Shown: piece after piece, positions 47,095-58,217 of the stretch
Position numbering within the stretch: the stretch's first letter is position 1
Layout of the letters: the number at the start of each line of letters is the position of its first letter
Assembly (NCBI GenBank): GCA_029204225.1
Contig: CM055107.1
Span: 49,732,546-49,796,545 of the forward strand
DNA: 64,000 bases
Source of the DNA: Diphasiastrum complanatum
Taxonomy: Eukaryota > Streptophyta > Lycopodiopsida > Lycopodiales > Lycopodiaceae
Direction of reading: 5' to 3'
Made by a program: the position numbers and the translations under genes
Notes under the pieces: model-generated
What the model was told of the DNA's origin: nothing
What the model saw: only the letters and a program-made list of their open reading frames with translations
Databases searched by the model: none

Positions 47095-47455
47095 TTTTTG
47101 CATCCAACAACATTGCATCTGACGAGATTGCATCTGCCAGCATTCCATCTGACACGTTTGCATCCTGCCAACCACCAGTCTAATTTGCGTCCAACTAATT
47201 TGCGTCTGCCAAGCCCATTTGCATCCGATGACATTTGCATCCGATGCCAAACCTAATTTTTTTTTTGGTATAAATACCTTAGCCACCAAGTTCATTTTTA
47301 CTTCACACAATTTTCGGACGAGTTCATGTCTGTCTAGCACATTTCAGACGATTCCACTTTCATTATAACATCCGACAGATTGCATCCGACAAATTGCATC
47401 CGCCAAAATTCCATCCGACACTATAGCCGCCACATTGCATCTGCCAACATTCCAG
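47095..47455 (+). repeat. Degenerate GCATCYGACA tandem-like repeats
   Basis: About 15 copies of a 10-16-bp word close to TTGCATCCGACA (variants GCATCTGACG, GCATCTGCCA, GCGTCCAACT, CCATCCGACA) in two blocks, 47095-47250 and 47365-47455. They directly follow the plus-strand integrase end, where an LTR would be expected. Confidence 0.7.
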
Positions 47456-47489
47456 AGCACTTCAACAAAATTTTAAAAAAATTCAAAAA

Positions 47490-48000
47490 AATGGCCGTTT
47501 CAGATTCAAACCAAAGTGAAGAGATTCCTGATATGCCTAAGACACTTAAACTGGTTCTGAAGATGACATCATAAATCAGTGGTATACACAGACTGAACAA
47601 GTGTTTAAGACACTTGAATTTCAAATTCCACCACGGACGGGCCAGTAGAGCCTATATCTGCTATACCAGACATACAAAAATTTTGATCAGAAGCAACTTA
47701 CCTTTCACATTGATCTTCAAAATTTTTAGTCGATTATCTACTTGGTTGGCAGCAATCTCACCACCTTTGGCTTCCCTAGTGGCCACAAGGAGAAACCAGT
47801 CAAGTTGACCAATATGATGAGGTCATCACCACCTGTTGAGGCCACACCACCACCTAAGAAGTCAAGGAATAAGATGACCACCTGCAAGCCACCCCTTGAA
47901 TCAGAGACGGAATCAGATACCCCACAAAAAAGGACTACCAAGCTAACTCCAAGGAAGGAGACCAAGCAGATGGTAGGGTACGAAGACGTCCCGTAAAGTA
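47490..48000 (+). pseudogene. Basic, Pro/Thr-rich coding remnant
   Basis: ATG at 47490 opens a frame (MAVSDSNQSEEIPDMPKTLK). Later segments in shifted frames include FDQKQLTFHIDLQNF and a Lys/Thr/Pro-rich stretch to 47996 (TPPPKKSRNKMTTCKPPLES, TPQKRTTKLTPRKETK). At least two frame changes separate the parts. It may be the N-terminal half of the coiled-coil protein downstream or a gag-like protein. No family is recognised. Confidence 0.35.
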
Positions 48001-48275
48001 GTGACAACAACGAGGATGAAGAGGAGGACAACCTCCAAACCAAATGTACTCGACAATGCTAAACCTCACCGGCTACCTCCTCACCTCAGCCCCAGATCCG
48101 AATCACCCAAAAGACACCAGTGCAATCACCAGATATAAGTACCCGATTTCAATCACCATCGGGATCCATTCTAGTTGTTACCTCACCCCCTCATGCCCAG
48201 TAGACACCGACAATACTTTCAGGGGAGGGAGAAAGAGAGCTGCATGAAACCACACAAGCAAAAGACACACGATTG

Positions 48276-49320
48276 CAGCTGATCCCACTCATGATGACCA
48301 AGCTGAAGAGACTGTTGCAGCCAATTCTGACCAAGAAATAAGAAAAGATCAAGATCAAGGTCAGACAGCACAGATTTTAGTGGAAGTCCAGGAAAGTCCA
48401 AGGGCCGAAGAGAAAGCAGAAGACTCCTCTACTCTGAAGCAAGATGGCTTCATCGATGTAGATGCACTTGAATACTTCGATGAAGGTGATCTTGTGTAAG
48501 AGGAGGCGGAGATCATTCCAGAGGTAGCTGCACTAGTCTCACCACTAACCACCACTACCACCATTGATGATACCACTTCCATCACTGTTTCGCTTACCAC
48601 TACCATAATTCCTACCACCTCTATTGCTATAGATGTAAAGACACAGCTAATTGTTCCACTTCCAACTCATCCCACAACCTCTCAGTATTCTTTTCCTACC
48701 TACCATCACCTTCCTTCCGAATTCCCAGCTCTTCCAATCTATGGTAGTTTGCTTGAGAAAGCCAGGAAAACCTTGATATGGCATACCGAGACCTCATACC
48801 ATCTGCATTGGTTGGTGCACCAGCTTGCACAACAAATAGATGAGCTCAGGATGGTAAAGCAGGATATGCAGCTAAAAGATGTGGAGTTGCTGACGACTAT
48901 GGAAGAATTGGAAAGTGAAAGGTCCAAAAGACTGGAGGAGCAAGAACAATTTTCAAGTCAGCTCCAGATCCTTCAAGAAGTGCAAGACTAGTTTGAGCAC
49001 CGGTTAGATCTCTTGACTCAGGAAAATAAGAGACTAACCGATGCAATGAGGATGGTCAAGCAACCAATAAGGCCAAAAGACATCAACGTACCAGTTTTGT
49101 CTTCAGGAGCGACAACAAAGATGGAGAAATATGTCTCCTTGACTCAAAAGCACGAAGCCCTAAAGAAGAACCAACAAATAATAGAAGACGAAAATAATAA
49201 GACGTTGTTAGCACTCCAGAAAGGCGTCAATAAAATCCAAGAGGAACTTCTCCTGTCAAAGCAACAAATGGACCTCTTATGGAGTACGTCTTGTAAGCTC
49301 GACACGGGCGTATCAGTGTA
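48276..49320 (+). pseudogene. Unidentified coiled-coil protein
   Basis: A plus-strand frame with only two in-frame stops (near 48500 and 48990). It starts acidic (EESPRAEEKAEDSS-like composition, FIDVDALEYFDEGDLV), passes a Thr-rich linker and a Pro-rich stretch, then a conserved-looking segment LLEKARKTLIWHTETSYHLH. A long heptad-type region follows (48840-49290; QLKDVELLTTMEELESERSK, EKYVSLTQKHEALKKNQQII). The layout resembles proteins with a disordered N-terminus and a C-terminal coiled coil, including some plant transposon-associated proteins. No catalytic motif; family unknown. Confidence 0.45.
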
Positions 49321-49429
49321 GAAAAAAGACGACCATAATGATGATGTCGGAGCACTTGAGCAAAGCCGATCCACCAACCAACTAGGTGTTGGTCTTGGCA
49401 TGCCATATCAAGGATCCACTGTGTTTTTC

Positions 49430-50070
49430 CACCCGTGGCTCGCTTTGGCATTGTTCGATATGCCCAGATAGCATAAAATAATTTCGTTTCCTAGTCAGAT
49501 CGACTTGTTTCTACTATCTTGGTCAAGACTTTAAAAATCGTTTCATTTGTAGACTTAGCTAATCCATTACATCTAGGATAGTATGGGGTGCTCTTTTGAT
49601 ATATATCGAAGTAATGCATTAGTAAACTATTGATTAATTCATTAAGGAAGTGAGAATCTCGATCACTAACAAGCTCAATTGGACAACCAAATCTAGTGAT
49701 AATGTTTTCAGAGAGGAAGCGTGCTACAGATTTTGCATCTGCTTTGCCCCTTGCTCAAGCCTCTATCCACTTGGTTGCATAATCAGTGGCAATCAAGATA
49801 TATCGGGATTGGGTGCCATGTGCTACTGGACTAATAGATCCAACAAAGTCGATATCCATTTGTGGAACGCTTCGCTTTCAAGTATTGGGGTAAGGAGATT
49901 GTGGTCAGCTTTCTTGGTATTCTTTGCGCGTTGGAAAACGTCACAAGCTTTTATATAAGTGTAAGTGTCTTTGAAAAGGGTTGGCCACCAAAATCTAGCC
50001 AGAAGAATTGCCCTAGCAGTAGCATCGGGGGAGAAATGTCCACCCCCAATACCCTTGTGAGTCAAGGCAA
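49430..50070 (-). pseudogene. Gypsy G2 integrase zinc region and catalytic core
   Basis: HKGIGGGHFSPDATARAILL and ACDVFQRAKN form the N-terminal zinc region (the second Cys of CxxC has become Phe). The core follows in another frame: DIDFVGSISPVAHG (first Asp), VSDRDSHFLNELI (second Asp) and STPYYPRCNGLAKSTNE, where the catalytic Glu of NGxAE is Lys. The core ends AYRTMPKRATG, right before the inserted DNA. The rest of the gene is at 44009-44533. Dead by frameshift, lost Glu and insertion. Confidence 0.85.
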
Positions 50071-50517
50071 TAATCTATCAGACTTCAGACTCATATGCTT
50101 GCATCATGTAATACCATCAACACCTAGCTTATATAATTGTCCCACAATTAGATGATATGGTAAGGATTTCATAATAAGCTTGATTTTTTGCGGTTTTGTC
50201 AACTGAGAGTCTATTTTCCCAGTGACTAGATATCAAGTGATATCATCTACCCATAACAAAGTCGCGTCTATATAAAATAGACACGCATCTAGTAACTCGT
50301 CATTTATTGGCTCATCAGATGCTTCAGCATTAGGTAATCATGAAAGATGATTATCCAAAAAATATTGTGAGCCCTTTTGAATAACAACTCGAAAGTTGAA
50401 TTCTAGAAGAATCAACAGCCATCGTGCAATTCATCCGGTTTTGCAAGGTTTATTCAATAGGTAAAGAAGAGCATGATGGTCAGTATAGAAAACAAAAAAC
50501 TGGCCTAACAATTAATG

Positions 50518-51360
50518 TCAAAATTGTTGAACAACATAGACCATTGCTAGTGCTTCTTGATCTATTGTGGAATGGTTAACGTCAGCTGGAACAAGCTGAC
50601 AGCTAAGGAAATGGATTGGGAAATCCTTTCCGAATTCTCCAGGTTGCGTTAAAATAGCACCAATAGCATACTTACTAGCATATGTATGCACATGGAACTC
50701 CTTGTTATAATCGAGCACGTGAAGAATGGGTGCAGTGACTAAAGCCTATTGAGGTCTTTGAAGGCTTTAATCTTGTCTTCTGTCCACCTTGGGTCAGTAA
50801 TGATTTGATAACTAATTGCGCTTTATCAGCGTAGTGTATTATAAAAATTTGATAATAACTTGTGTGGCCCAAAAAGATGTAAATTTCTTTCACTGTGTCA
50901 GGTAGGGGCATTTCAAGAATGACTCTAATCTTTTCAAGGTGAATGAACACTTGTTCAAGGGCATCGAGATGTTTATCCTTAGAAGAATGTACACCAAGAT
51001 CGTCGAGATAAATCTCTAGATTCTTGTGCAACAAATCTTTGAAAGCTCGTTGCATCACCCTTTGGAAAGTGGATGGGACATTGCACAGACCGAATGGCAT
51101 AACTTGATAGGCGAATGTGCCAAACTCTATAACAAAAGCCGTTTTGAAAAGATCTTCAAGAGCAATTTGGACTAAGCCTAATAGCCACTAAAACCGTCGA
51201 GGAAACTAAAAGCATCTGCTCTTGTCATATCTTCAAGGATTTGTGTGGTCAACGATAATGGGAAGTGATCATTCTTCGTTTGATCATTAAGTTTCTTCAA
51301 ATCCACACAGATACAAAGTTTACCGTTTTTCTTTGGTAGCACTACAATTGGTGATACCAA
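50518..51360 (-). pseudogene. Gypsy G2 reverse transcriptase and RNase H start
   Basis: RT: VSPIVVLPKKNGKLCICVDL, HFPLSLTTQILEDM, FSFLDGFSGY, then MPFGLCNVPSTFQRVMQ and YLDD (50999-51010, the catalytic YxDD), and the thumb YIFLGHTSYYQIF. RNase H: FHVHTYASKYAIGAIL, where the catalytic Asp of HTDAS is Tyr, and IDQEALAMVYVVQQF. Frames break near 51110-51178, 50760 and after 50518. RT copies RNA to DNA. The copy is inactive. Confidence 0.9.
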
Positions 51361-52361
51361 CTAGTGTGCTCGATTTTATAAATGAAACCAATGTCGAGAA
51401 GATTTTAAATATCTCCACATATCTTCTCTCAATATGTGGGATTGTTGCAATAAGATTATGCTCTCACAGGTATGGCACTATCCATTAATAGAATTGTATG
51501 GACAGCAACGTCCAGAGAGACCCCCTCCATTTCTTTATAGTTCCATGCAAACTCATCTCTGTATTTGCGCAATAACTTTTCAAATCTCATAATTGGGTTG
51601 GATTTAGGTGGGCTCCTATGTGTACGATACGATCTATGTCCTCATTATCATGCTTCAAATTAAGAGGTATTGTCTTTGCAGGTCCCTCAAAAGAAGTTGA
51701 TGGTGGGTGAGGCTCCTGTTTTGGCTTAACCATACTGATGATGACATCACCAGTCGTGTAATCCTCAAAGTGCTAGGGAACATCATAAAGTGGATCACCA
51801 ACTACCTCAGGTGGAATCTTAGGAATATCCTCTACATGTGAGCTTGTAGATGATGAAGCGTGAGTAGGATTTTTTTGGTTTTGTATCAAGAGTCTAATTG
51901 GTTGTTTTAGCTTTTCACACATTTGGAATTGTTTATCAATCGGTTATTCTCAGACTAAGTCTTCGTCAATGGTGTTCAAAGCTTCATCATTGTATACGTC
52001 TTATTGATAGACTTTTAATTTCGGTTAATATACACGAGTACTTACTGGTTATGGATGTTGCACACAAGCCAATGGTGATGGAAGCTTAATCTCTTTCAGT
52101 ATACGACGCGCTCCTAAATGCTCGGGATCCAGCAAATGAATAAGCTGATAGTCAGGTAACTCATGTTCTCCCACAATAAGAATGTCATCCTCACTAGTGG
52201 ATATTCCAGAGAGAAAAACATCCACAGATATCCACTTGATAGGGAGTGCATCTATCATGTGCAAGGGCAAGATGGGAGTGTTGATATATGTGGAGTGTAT
52301 AGTGATTTCAATTGGATCCTCTTCTTGAACTTCTTGCGCACAGAGAGTGGCATTGACACAA
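51361..52361 (-). pseudogene. G2 protease-RT linker, eroded
   Basis: Minus-strand coding-like fragments (for example 52049-52270: MPLHMIDALPIKWISVDVFL) separate protease from RT, as in G1 where this linker is about 1.3 kb. Too broken for a continuous frame. Confidence 0.5.
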
Positions 52362-52595
52362 TCAATGGTTGCTTAGGCATGTCCCCAGTTGATGATATTT
52401 GTCTCTGTTGCCAAAAATGATTTTGTTTTTCTTCCAATCTTGAATCACTCCAGCCATTTCTAACCAAGGCGTTCCAAGAAGGAATTGATAGGTGTGCGGT
52501 TCATCAGGAAAATCAAGGACTACACACTCTATAGTGAAAATCAAACTGGCAATTTTGATCGGTAAACTGCTTATATGACCGGCAGGTGTCATCAT
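52362..52595 (-). pseudogene. Gypsy G2 protease, C-terminal half
   Basis: Reads AGHISSLPIKIASLIFTIEC, VVLDFPDEPHTYQFLLGTPW and LEMAGVIQDWKKNKIIFG. The FLLGTPWL motif ends retropepsin domains of this gypsy lineage (G1 has SVLLGRPWL). The catalytic N-terminal half is missing: to the right the sequence changes into G1 RNase H within about 40 bp. Confidence 0.8.
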
Positions 52596-52639
52596 TCATT
52601 GGTCAGCCATACGTAGCTTGTACTTAGGCTTTTCCAATG

Positions 52640-53580
52640 TGGATATTCCCCATGCCTTGGCTAAGGATAGGGCGGTAATCCTTCTTGTACTCCCTCGGTT
52701 GCGTTAGAACACTCCCTATTGCATAATTTGAGGCATCTGTGTGGACGTGAAATTCTATGGTCTAGATAGGAGGTCGAAGGATTGGTGCGGTAACTAAGGC
52801 CTTCTTGAGTTTGTGGAAAGCCTCAGTGGCTTCGGCTATCCATTCTAGTTGGATAGTCATCTGATAGATTAACTGGACCAACTTGGCGAAGTTCATGACA
52901 AACCTCCGATAATAATTGCAATGCCCCATAAAGATGTACACTTCGCGTACAGTTCCCAGTTCAGAGAATGCAAGTATTATGCAGATCTTGTCGACATCAA
53001 TGGCAATACCGTGCCTCAAAACAACATGTCCAAGCACTATGCCATGCGTGACCAGAAATTGGCATTTGGTCGGGTTTAGAGATATGCTGAATAATTGACA
53101 CTAGATGAACACTTTCTCTAAGCAAGCTAGATGTTGGGCTCTAGAGGTGTGGACACGCAAGTCATCCATGAATATTTCAAGAAACTTCCGAAGAAAATTT
53201 TTGAAGGCATAACTCATCACTCGTTGGAAAGTGCTGGGAGCGTTGCACAATCCAAATAACATCACTTTGTAGGCATATGTCCCCACTCAATGGAGAAGAC
53301 AGTTTTGTGATGATCCACTAGGGCTATCTCTACCTGGTTATAGCCACTAAACCCATCTAAAAAACTATAGGCTTCTACTCCGGTTATTCTCTCTAACACA
53401 TTTTCCATGAATGGTAAGAAAAAATGGTCCTTGTTGGTTACAACATTCAGCTTCTTTTAGTCCACACAGATTCTAAGTTTTCCATTTTTCTTAGGCACCA
53501 CCACAATAGGTGACACCCAATCAGTGTGTTCCATCTCGTAGATGAATCCTAGATCTAGAAGCTTTTTCAATTCTTTTTGG
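52640..53580 (-). pseudogene. Gypsy G1 reverse transcriptase and truncated RNase H
   Basis: From the right: PIVVVPKKNGKLRIC-type RT start near 53460-53530 (with an in-frame stop), then YAYKVMLFGLCNAPSTFQRV and EIFMDDLRVHTS (the YxDD motif as FMDD at 53161-53172). MLGHVVLRHGIAIDVDKI and the thumb YIFMGHCNYYRRFVMNFAK follow. RNase H begins FHVHTDASNYAIGSVLTQPR with the catalytic Asp intact, and is cut near 52640 by the join to G2 protease. Several frameshifts. Confidence 0.88.
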
Positions 53581-53581
53581 A

Positions 53582-54930
53582 TCAACTGGTAGTAGTGCGG
53601 ATTGGACCTATAAGGCCTGCTAACTGTGGGTTTTGCACATCAGCCAGTGGAATGGTGTGGACCATTACGTCTGGCGATATGCCTTTCAGCTCAGCGTAAT
53701 TCCAAGCAAGACAGTTGCAGTATTTGAGGAGAAGTGCCTTGAAATTCTCAAGTTCTTCTCCCTCTATATCTTCTCCTACTGATACCATACGGCTTCCTTC
53801 TAGCTTCTTAGCTAGATCTATCTCTTTCATGCAAGCAAGGCCTTCATACACGTTGGCTCTTTAGGAGGTTTCTTCTAAGGGTTCTCTCTTTCCCCTGGGC
53901 ATACCCACTACCACTTCATCCATCTCGTAGTCCTTAAAATATTGTGGCACATCATGCATAGGTTTGGGTTCTTCTATGGCATCTTCTTAGATCTTATCTT
54001 GTAATTTCTGGTTGGTCATCAGCTCCGGTCTTGATTCCTCTTTTATCACTCTTAGGCTTCCACTCAACAATTTTTGCCTTATATAGGAGTTTACATTCAC
54101 GGAGCGGGATGGTGGGAGGCTGGTTGTCGATACCTAATCTTTTTAGAGCACGGTCAAGTTTAATGACACTCTTCGATGGTTTCATACCCAGATCTGCATA
54201 AGTGATCGGAGCTTTTTCCTTCAGAGATTCTCCCGATGGGAAATCCAAAGTAATTGGCTCTTTTCCCTTGTTCGTTGGAGATTATGGTCGTGGATCAGGG
54301 GTTGGATCTCTTATTATCTTTATGCTAGTGTCCCATACTGAGATTTCTAGCTTATAAAGAGCTTCATCCTCAGTTAGGTCCCAATCTATACATTCTCGTA
54401 GGAGATCATCAATAGTTATAAGAACACTAGTCCTGGATCTGTCAATCACTATATCCATTTGGCCTACAACAGCATTGCCTTGTGGGGCTCTGCGGTTCCG
54501 ATGAGATCTATGTTCGCCAGAGGCTCTGATCGTCCTCGTATTCCCAACCTTCTTCCAGGGTGAACACCTGAAAAACTTCAATTTTCTTTTCATTGCATAC
54601 TCCTTGCAGTGGTTCCTAGGGTATAGCCTCTAGGCTCATCATAAAGAGTGAAACAGAATCTTGATGGCCTTTGCTAGATATTTTCACTGGTTGCTCTAAT
54701 CTCTTGATCGGAGTATCATCTTCATTGGAAAATGGGCCAATAGCTGACCTTTGCTTGGGGGATTGCTCATCTGATGAAACTTCAAACTGAAGACAATCGA
54801 TCGTGGCTAGGGCCTCGGTCCAGTTTACCACATCAGTTTGCGAATCATCATGTATGACGACCTTCCTCCAATGACGTCCGTCGTCTAATTCTTTGTCAAA
54901 GTGGATGGTACTAGTAGAGCTTGAAACCAT
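53582..54930 (-). pseudogene. G1 protease-RT linker region
   Basis: Four long minus-strand frames (53582-53851, 53994-54248, 54282-54593, 54616-54930) make up the acidic and mixed linker between protease and RT. The first ends in the RT entry (ISPDVMVHTIPL). The others hold segments such as PSKSVIKLDRALKRLGIDNQ and STSVLITIDDLL-like text without enzyme motifs. This stretch is unusually open for decayed DNA. Confidence 0.65.
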
Positions 54931-55020
54931 GGCTCTTTGTTCGGCCGGTTTCGTAATCCAGGTATCAAGGTCGATCTTAATGGCAAAATCACGATTCTAC
55001 AGTACGATATGATTCTGTCC

Positions 55021-55400
55021 CTAGTTGTGAAGAGCTTGTGACGTTTGGAGCCACGGTCTACCTAGCAGGACACTGTAGGATTGGGGAGAATCAGGCAAGT
55101 CCAGGACTACAAAATCTAGCACGAAACGAATTCCGGCTATCTTGGTATGCACATCATTGGCTATGTATAAGGGCTTCACACTAGACTGGTTAGCAAGTCT
55201 GATTGGAAAAGGGGCATTTACCATGCAAGTAAGACCCCATTCATGATAAAAGGGGAATTTACCATGCGAGTAAGACCCCATTCAGGATAAAGCTTGGAGG
55301 AAATGATGTTCACTCCGGATCCTCCATCAACTATAGCCGATTCTTTGGAAATCCACGTTGCGTGATCGGTATGGTCACATGTTTGGCATCCTTCTCCCAA
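55021..55400 (-). pseudogene. Gypsy G1 protease
   Basis: ESAIVDGGSGVNIISSKLYP carries the aspartic protease site in the DGGS form, and the domain ends DSPQSYSVLLGRPWLQTSQ. A short tandem duplication of about 40 bp near 55215-55285 (repeat of ACCATGCRAGTAAGACCCC) breaks the frame and repeats EWGLTxMVN. Protease cleaves the Gag-Pol precursor. Confidence 0.85.
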
Positions 55401-55401
55401 T

Positions 55402-57500
55402 CCACACCTACTTGGTGGACTGGTTGCGATCTCTCTACTTCTTCATCTGGCACTAGATTTGTAGGGTGCACTTGTGGTTTTTCACTGTCTGGTCCATCTA
55501 TACAAGTCTTCAATCCTTTCCAAAGGGTAGGATGCATCTTAGTAAGGGGCCTAAGGCCATTCTAACATCACTTCTCAATAGATCGACTAGGACAGCGGTG
55601 TGATCTTTTTCCTCTTCCTTGCTATGGAAAGGAACTTCGAAACCAGAATGCTCATTTGCATTTTGTCCGATCTCACGGATGAACAATAGTAACCTAGGAT
55701 TCACTAGGGAACGAGGAGAAATGGTGGGCTGTTGATCGTTATTGTCGTCAGGCTGATGTTGATCATGCTCTCGGGCTACTTCTCTAGACTGATCTAGGGC
55801 TTGGGCTTCTTTCACCCACTCCTTCATTTTCCTAAATTTACCTTGCTCAATTGTGGGGTTAGGGTACTCTCCTACGTATAAAGAACCTGAAGATCCACTA
55901 GCAGGACCGGTGGTAGCAGGCTTGGATGGCTCTCTTCTGGGCTCTCGTCTGGATGAATACTGGCATCGTAAATGCCTTGGGCTCTCCCACCACACTCATC
56001 AAATGCAGAGGGGTAGAGGCTTCTCCTAGCTTCTCCTGTCTATTTGGACACATGAGATATGGGTGTCCGTACCCACAATCTCGGCAAAGAGGCACAAAGT
56101 TGCCTTGAGGCTTGTTAGGACACTCGATAATTCTATGGTTTTTTCCACATCCATAGCACTTGATGGGAGCTCTGAATCCGGTACCTCTAAGTTGATTGGC
56201 ATAGATAGGCACTAAGTCTCCGTTCTGTCCATCTATGAAATGCACACTGAAATAGATTCCTATGCTTCCTCTCTAGGGTAGTAGGGTTCTTCAGTCACTT
56301 CGACCATGTTCAATTGCTGAGCAGCTAGTTGTGGATTCTGTACTACTAAACCTTGGGTTATGGGGGGCATGGGAGGTAATGCCAGTCTAAGCGGTGGTTT
56401 GGGTAGAGCACTTTGGTGTTGCACCAACGGGACAAGATTCAAGCTTCTTGGTTTCTGAGATTATAGTGACATTCATTTGTATCATGATTGCTCATTTTAC
56501 AAATATGGCAATATCGGGCAGGTTGCTCTAACCTCTATCTCAATTGAGGGCATTTGTTTCCGGTATGGTTGCCTTGGCAGTGTGGACACCAGGTGGATTC
56601 TCTCCTCGGATAGACGTGGATAGGTCATGGTTGCATGCCTTTTAGCTTTTGGTCTACAGCCGCAGTAAGGTCAGTCGTGAGCTTTTTGATCTTCTCATTG
56701 CTTTGCATGTGTAGCCTCTCCATGGCAGATATGATAGTATCGGCGCTATTGGTAGTAGAGGCGGAAGCGTCATCATGCAACTTATCCTTACGTTTGGCTC
56801 TTCATTTTTTTCTGCGTCTTCGTTCCTAATCAGAGTTATCAGAGTCCAAACTAGTACTCTCACTATCGTTGACTCTCTTAATGGCATGGGTGCATGCTGC
56901 TTGAAAAGACGCGTATTTGTCTCTTCATTTCATTTGTTGTCTGATTCTCTTGGGTAGTCCTGCCATGAACCATGTTAGGACACTATGGTTTGGGACACTC
57001 TCAGGGTCGCATCCTCCACGCAATCTCTTGATCCGCTCAATGTAATCGCGTAGGGACTCATTCTTCTTATCCATATGGATTCGGCCTAATTGCAAGAATG
57101 GATCGGAAAGAAAGCGGGTGGTTTTGAATCTTGTGATGAATTCAGCCTATAAAATATTCCAATCGTCACGTTTGTTTTGCTCAAGATTGAAATACCAATC
57201 TTTAGCAGTATCAGATAAGCACAGAGTATCTTAACAACTCTTGTGGGTTGTCATCTCCATAGGCTCTACATGCTTGGGTGTAGATCTATAGAAATCGTCG
57301 CTGATCTCCCTTGCCATCAAATCTCGGAAGATCGACTTTGGAAAAAATTTGGACTGCATGAGGCACAAATGGCCTGGGATTGTCCATCGGCGGTGGATCT
57401 ACGTCAACTGGTTCGGATAACTCCTTCCTTGAGGCTTATCTTCTCAAGGGAGGGGAGCAATGGGAATGGAACCTACCTAATGGATCTTTATAACCTCTCA
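55402..57500 (-). pseudogene. Gypsy G1 gag
   Basis: From about 57500 (MRGYKDPLGRF) the capsid region reads IFSKVDLPRFDGKGDQRRF and YGDDNPQELL, broken by several stops. A basic region and two zinc knuckles follow, CYGCGKNHRIIEC (56118-56160) and CRDCGYGHPYLMC (56047-56086), both CX2CX3HX4C. A long frame (55510-55995) then leads towards protease. Gag forms the particle and the knuckles bind RNA. Two knuckles and the Pro/Gln-rich segment at 56260-56442 are typical of this lineage. Confidence 0.8.
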
Positions 57501-57533
57501 TGAATGATATCTAGATCCTATTTTACCATTGGG

Positions 57534-58217
57534 TGTTTTGTGGATTAGAAAGATGAAAGCTTGTGCTAATGATCTTCTTTATTGTGATAGCATGATTAGG
57601 AAACACATTCAAGCATTCATCAATCCACAAACAAATATACAATGACAAAAAAAAAGAGGACTTCACATAAAAGAAAAGGGTAGGAGGAGGAGGCTTCACT
57701 TCTCTCTTTCTCTCTCTCTCAATCTCTATTCTTGCAAATGAAAAGTGATTACAAAATGGTGTCACATCCCTACTTATAGACAAAGTTAGAGTTAGGTTTT
57801 TGGTTCACCCAAAAACCATGTGCCATAATTACTTGACTATCATAAAATTTTAAAAATCCAAATTGCATTCTAGAACTACTTGGTCCTTTCTCATTTTGGC
57901 CCACTGGTATTTTAGATCTATCTCTACTTCTCGCGCCTTTGGCTTACGAGTACAGTGCACCATTTAAGGGTGTTTGACATTATATTACTGATAGATCTAA
58001 TTTGTATGTCGACTCGGCCATGCTTTTATTCCTGTTATCGTAAAATCTGTTGGTTGGGCTTTGTTTTCGCTCTTGCGATCTCGTTGACCTTCTGATATTG
58101 GCTTTCTTGGTGAATCTGGATTCTATAATTTTTTTTTGGTTGTTCGTCAACATTCCTTGGCATAGTTCAGCGGCATGATAACACCGTGAGAAGAATCTTC
58201 ACCAGAATCTTCTAGCA
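57534..58217 (-). mobile_element. 5' LTR of gypsy G1
   Basis: On the minus strand it starts TGCTAGAAGATTCTGG and ends near CCACAAAACA. The first 400 bp match the 3' LTR fragment at 42303-42741. It contains a TATA box and a GA-rich leader (CT on the plus strand at 57700-57722). The primer site after the CA end is not a clear match to a known tRNA (CCCAATGGTAAAATAGG), so the inner boundary is approximate. Confidence 0.7.
57771..57780 (-). promoter_or_regulatory. TATA box of gypsy G LTR
   Basis: TCTATAAGTA on the minus strand, about 440 bp inside the LTR and 50-70 bp before a GA-rich leader. This is the expected place for an LTR promoter. Confidence 0.55.

Larger units (their letters stand above)
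44534..49422. mobile_element. 4.9-kb insertion splitting gypsy G integrase
   Basis: Flanked by CCACTGT on both sides (44527-44533 and 49416-49422) within a slightly longer imperfect match, consistent with a target-site duplication. The ends show no convincing TG...CA or long inverted repeat. Contents: a non-coding left part with a TATACATAG promoter-like site on the minus strand near 45170, minus-strand unknown frames (45632-46566), a plus-strand gypsy integrase end (46942-47085), GCATCYGACA repeats, and a plus-strand coiled-coil frame. It may itself be composite. Confidence 0.5.
42303..58217 (-). mobile_element. Composite Ty3/gypsy locus G
   Basis: The minus strand carries a 5' LTR (58217-57534), gag, protease, RT and part of RNase H (copy G1, to about 52640). 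A second protease-RT-RNase H-integrase series (G2, about 52600-49430) follows, then a 4.9-kb insertion, the integrase C-terminus, a spacer, a polypurine tract and a partial 3' LTR (42741-42303). The two LTR pieces are clearly homologous over about 400 bp. The duplicated protease-RT segment cannot come from one normal element, so two related elements have been joined. All genes are broken. Confidence 0.75.

Noticed and set aside
47041-47340. Minus-strand frame rich in Cys/Gln/Met
   Set aside because: It is the reverse reading of the GCATCYGACA repeat array and overlaps a plus-strand integrase end.
48361-48618. Minus-strand Val/Ser-rich frame opposite the coiled-coil protein
   Set aside because: It is the antisense of the Thr-rich linker; the plus-strand frame is longer and has a coherent coiled coil.
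44534-49422. A simple LTR retrotransposon inserted in gypsy integrase
   Set aside because: I could not find matching LTRs at the two ends or a TG...CA pair with a 5-bp duplication, so the class of the insertion is left open.
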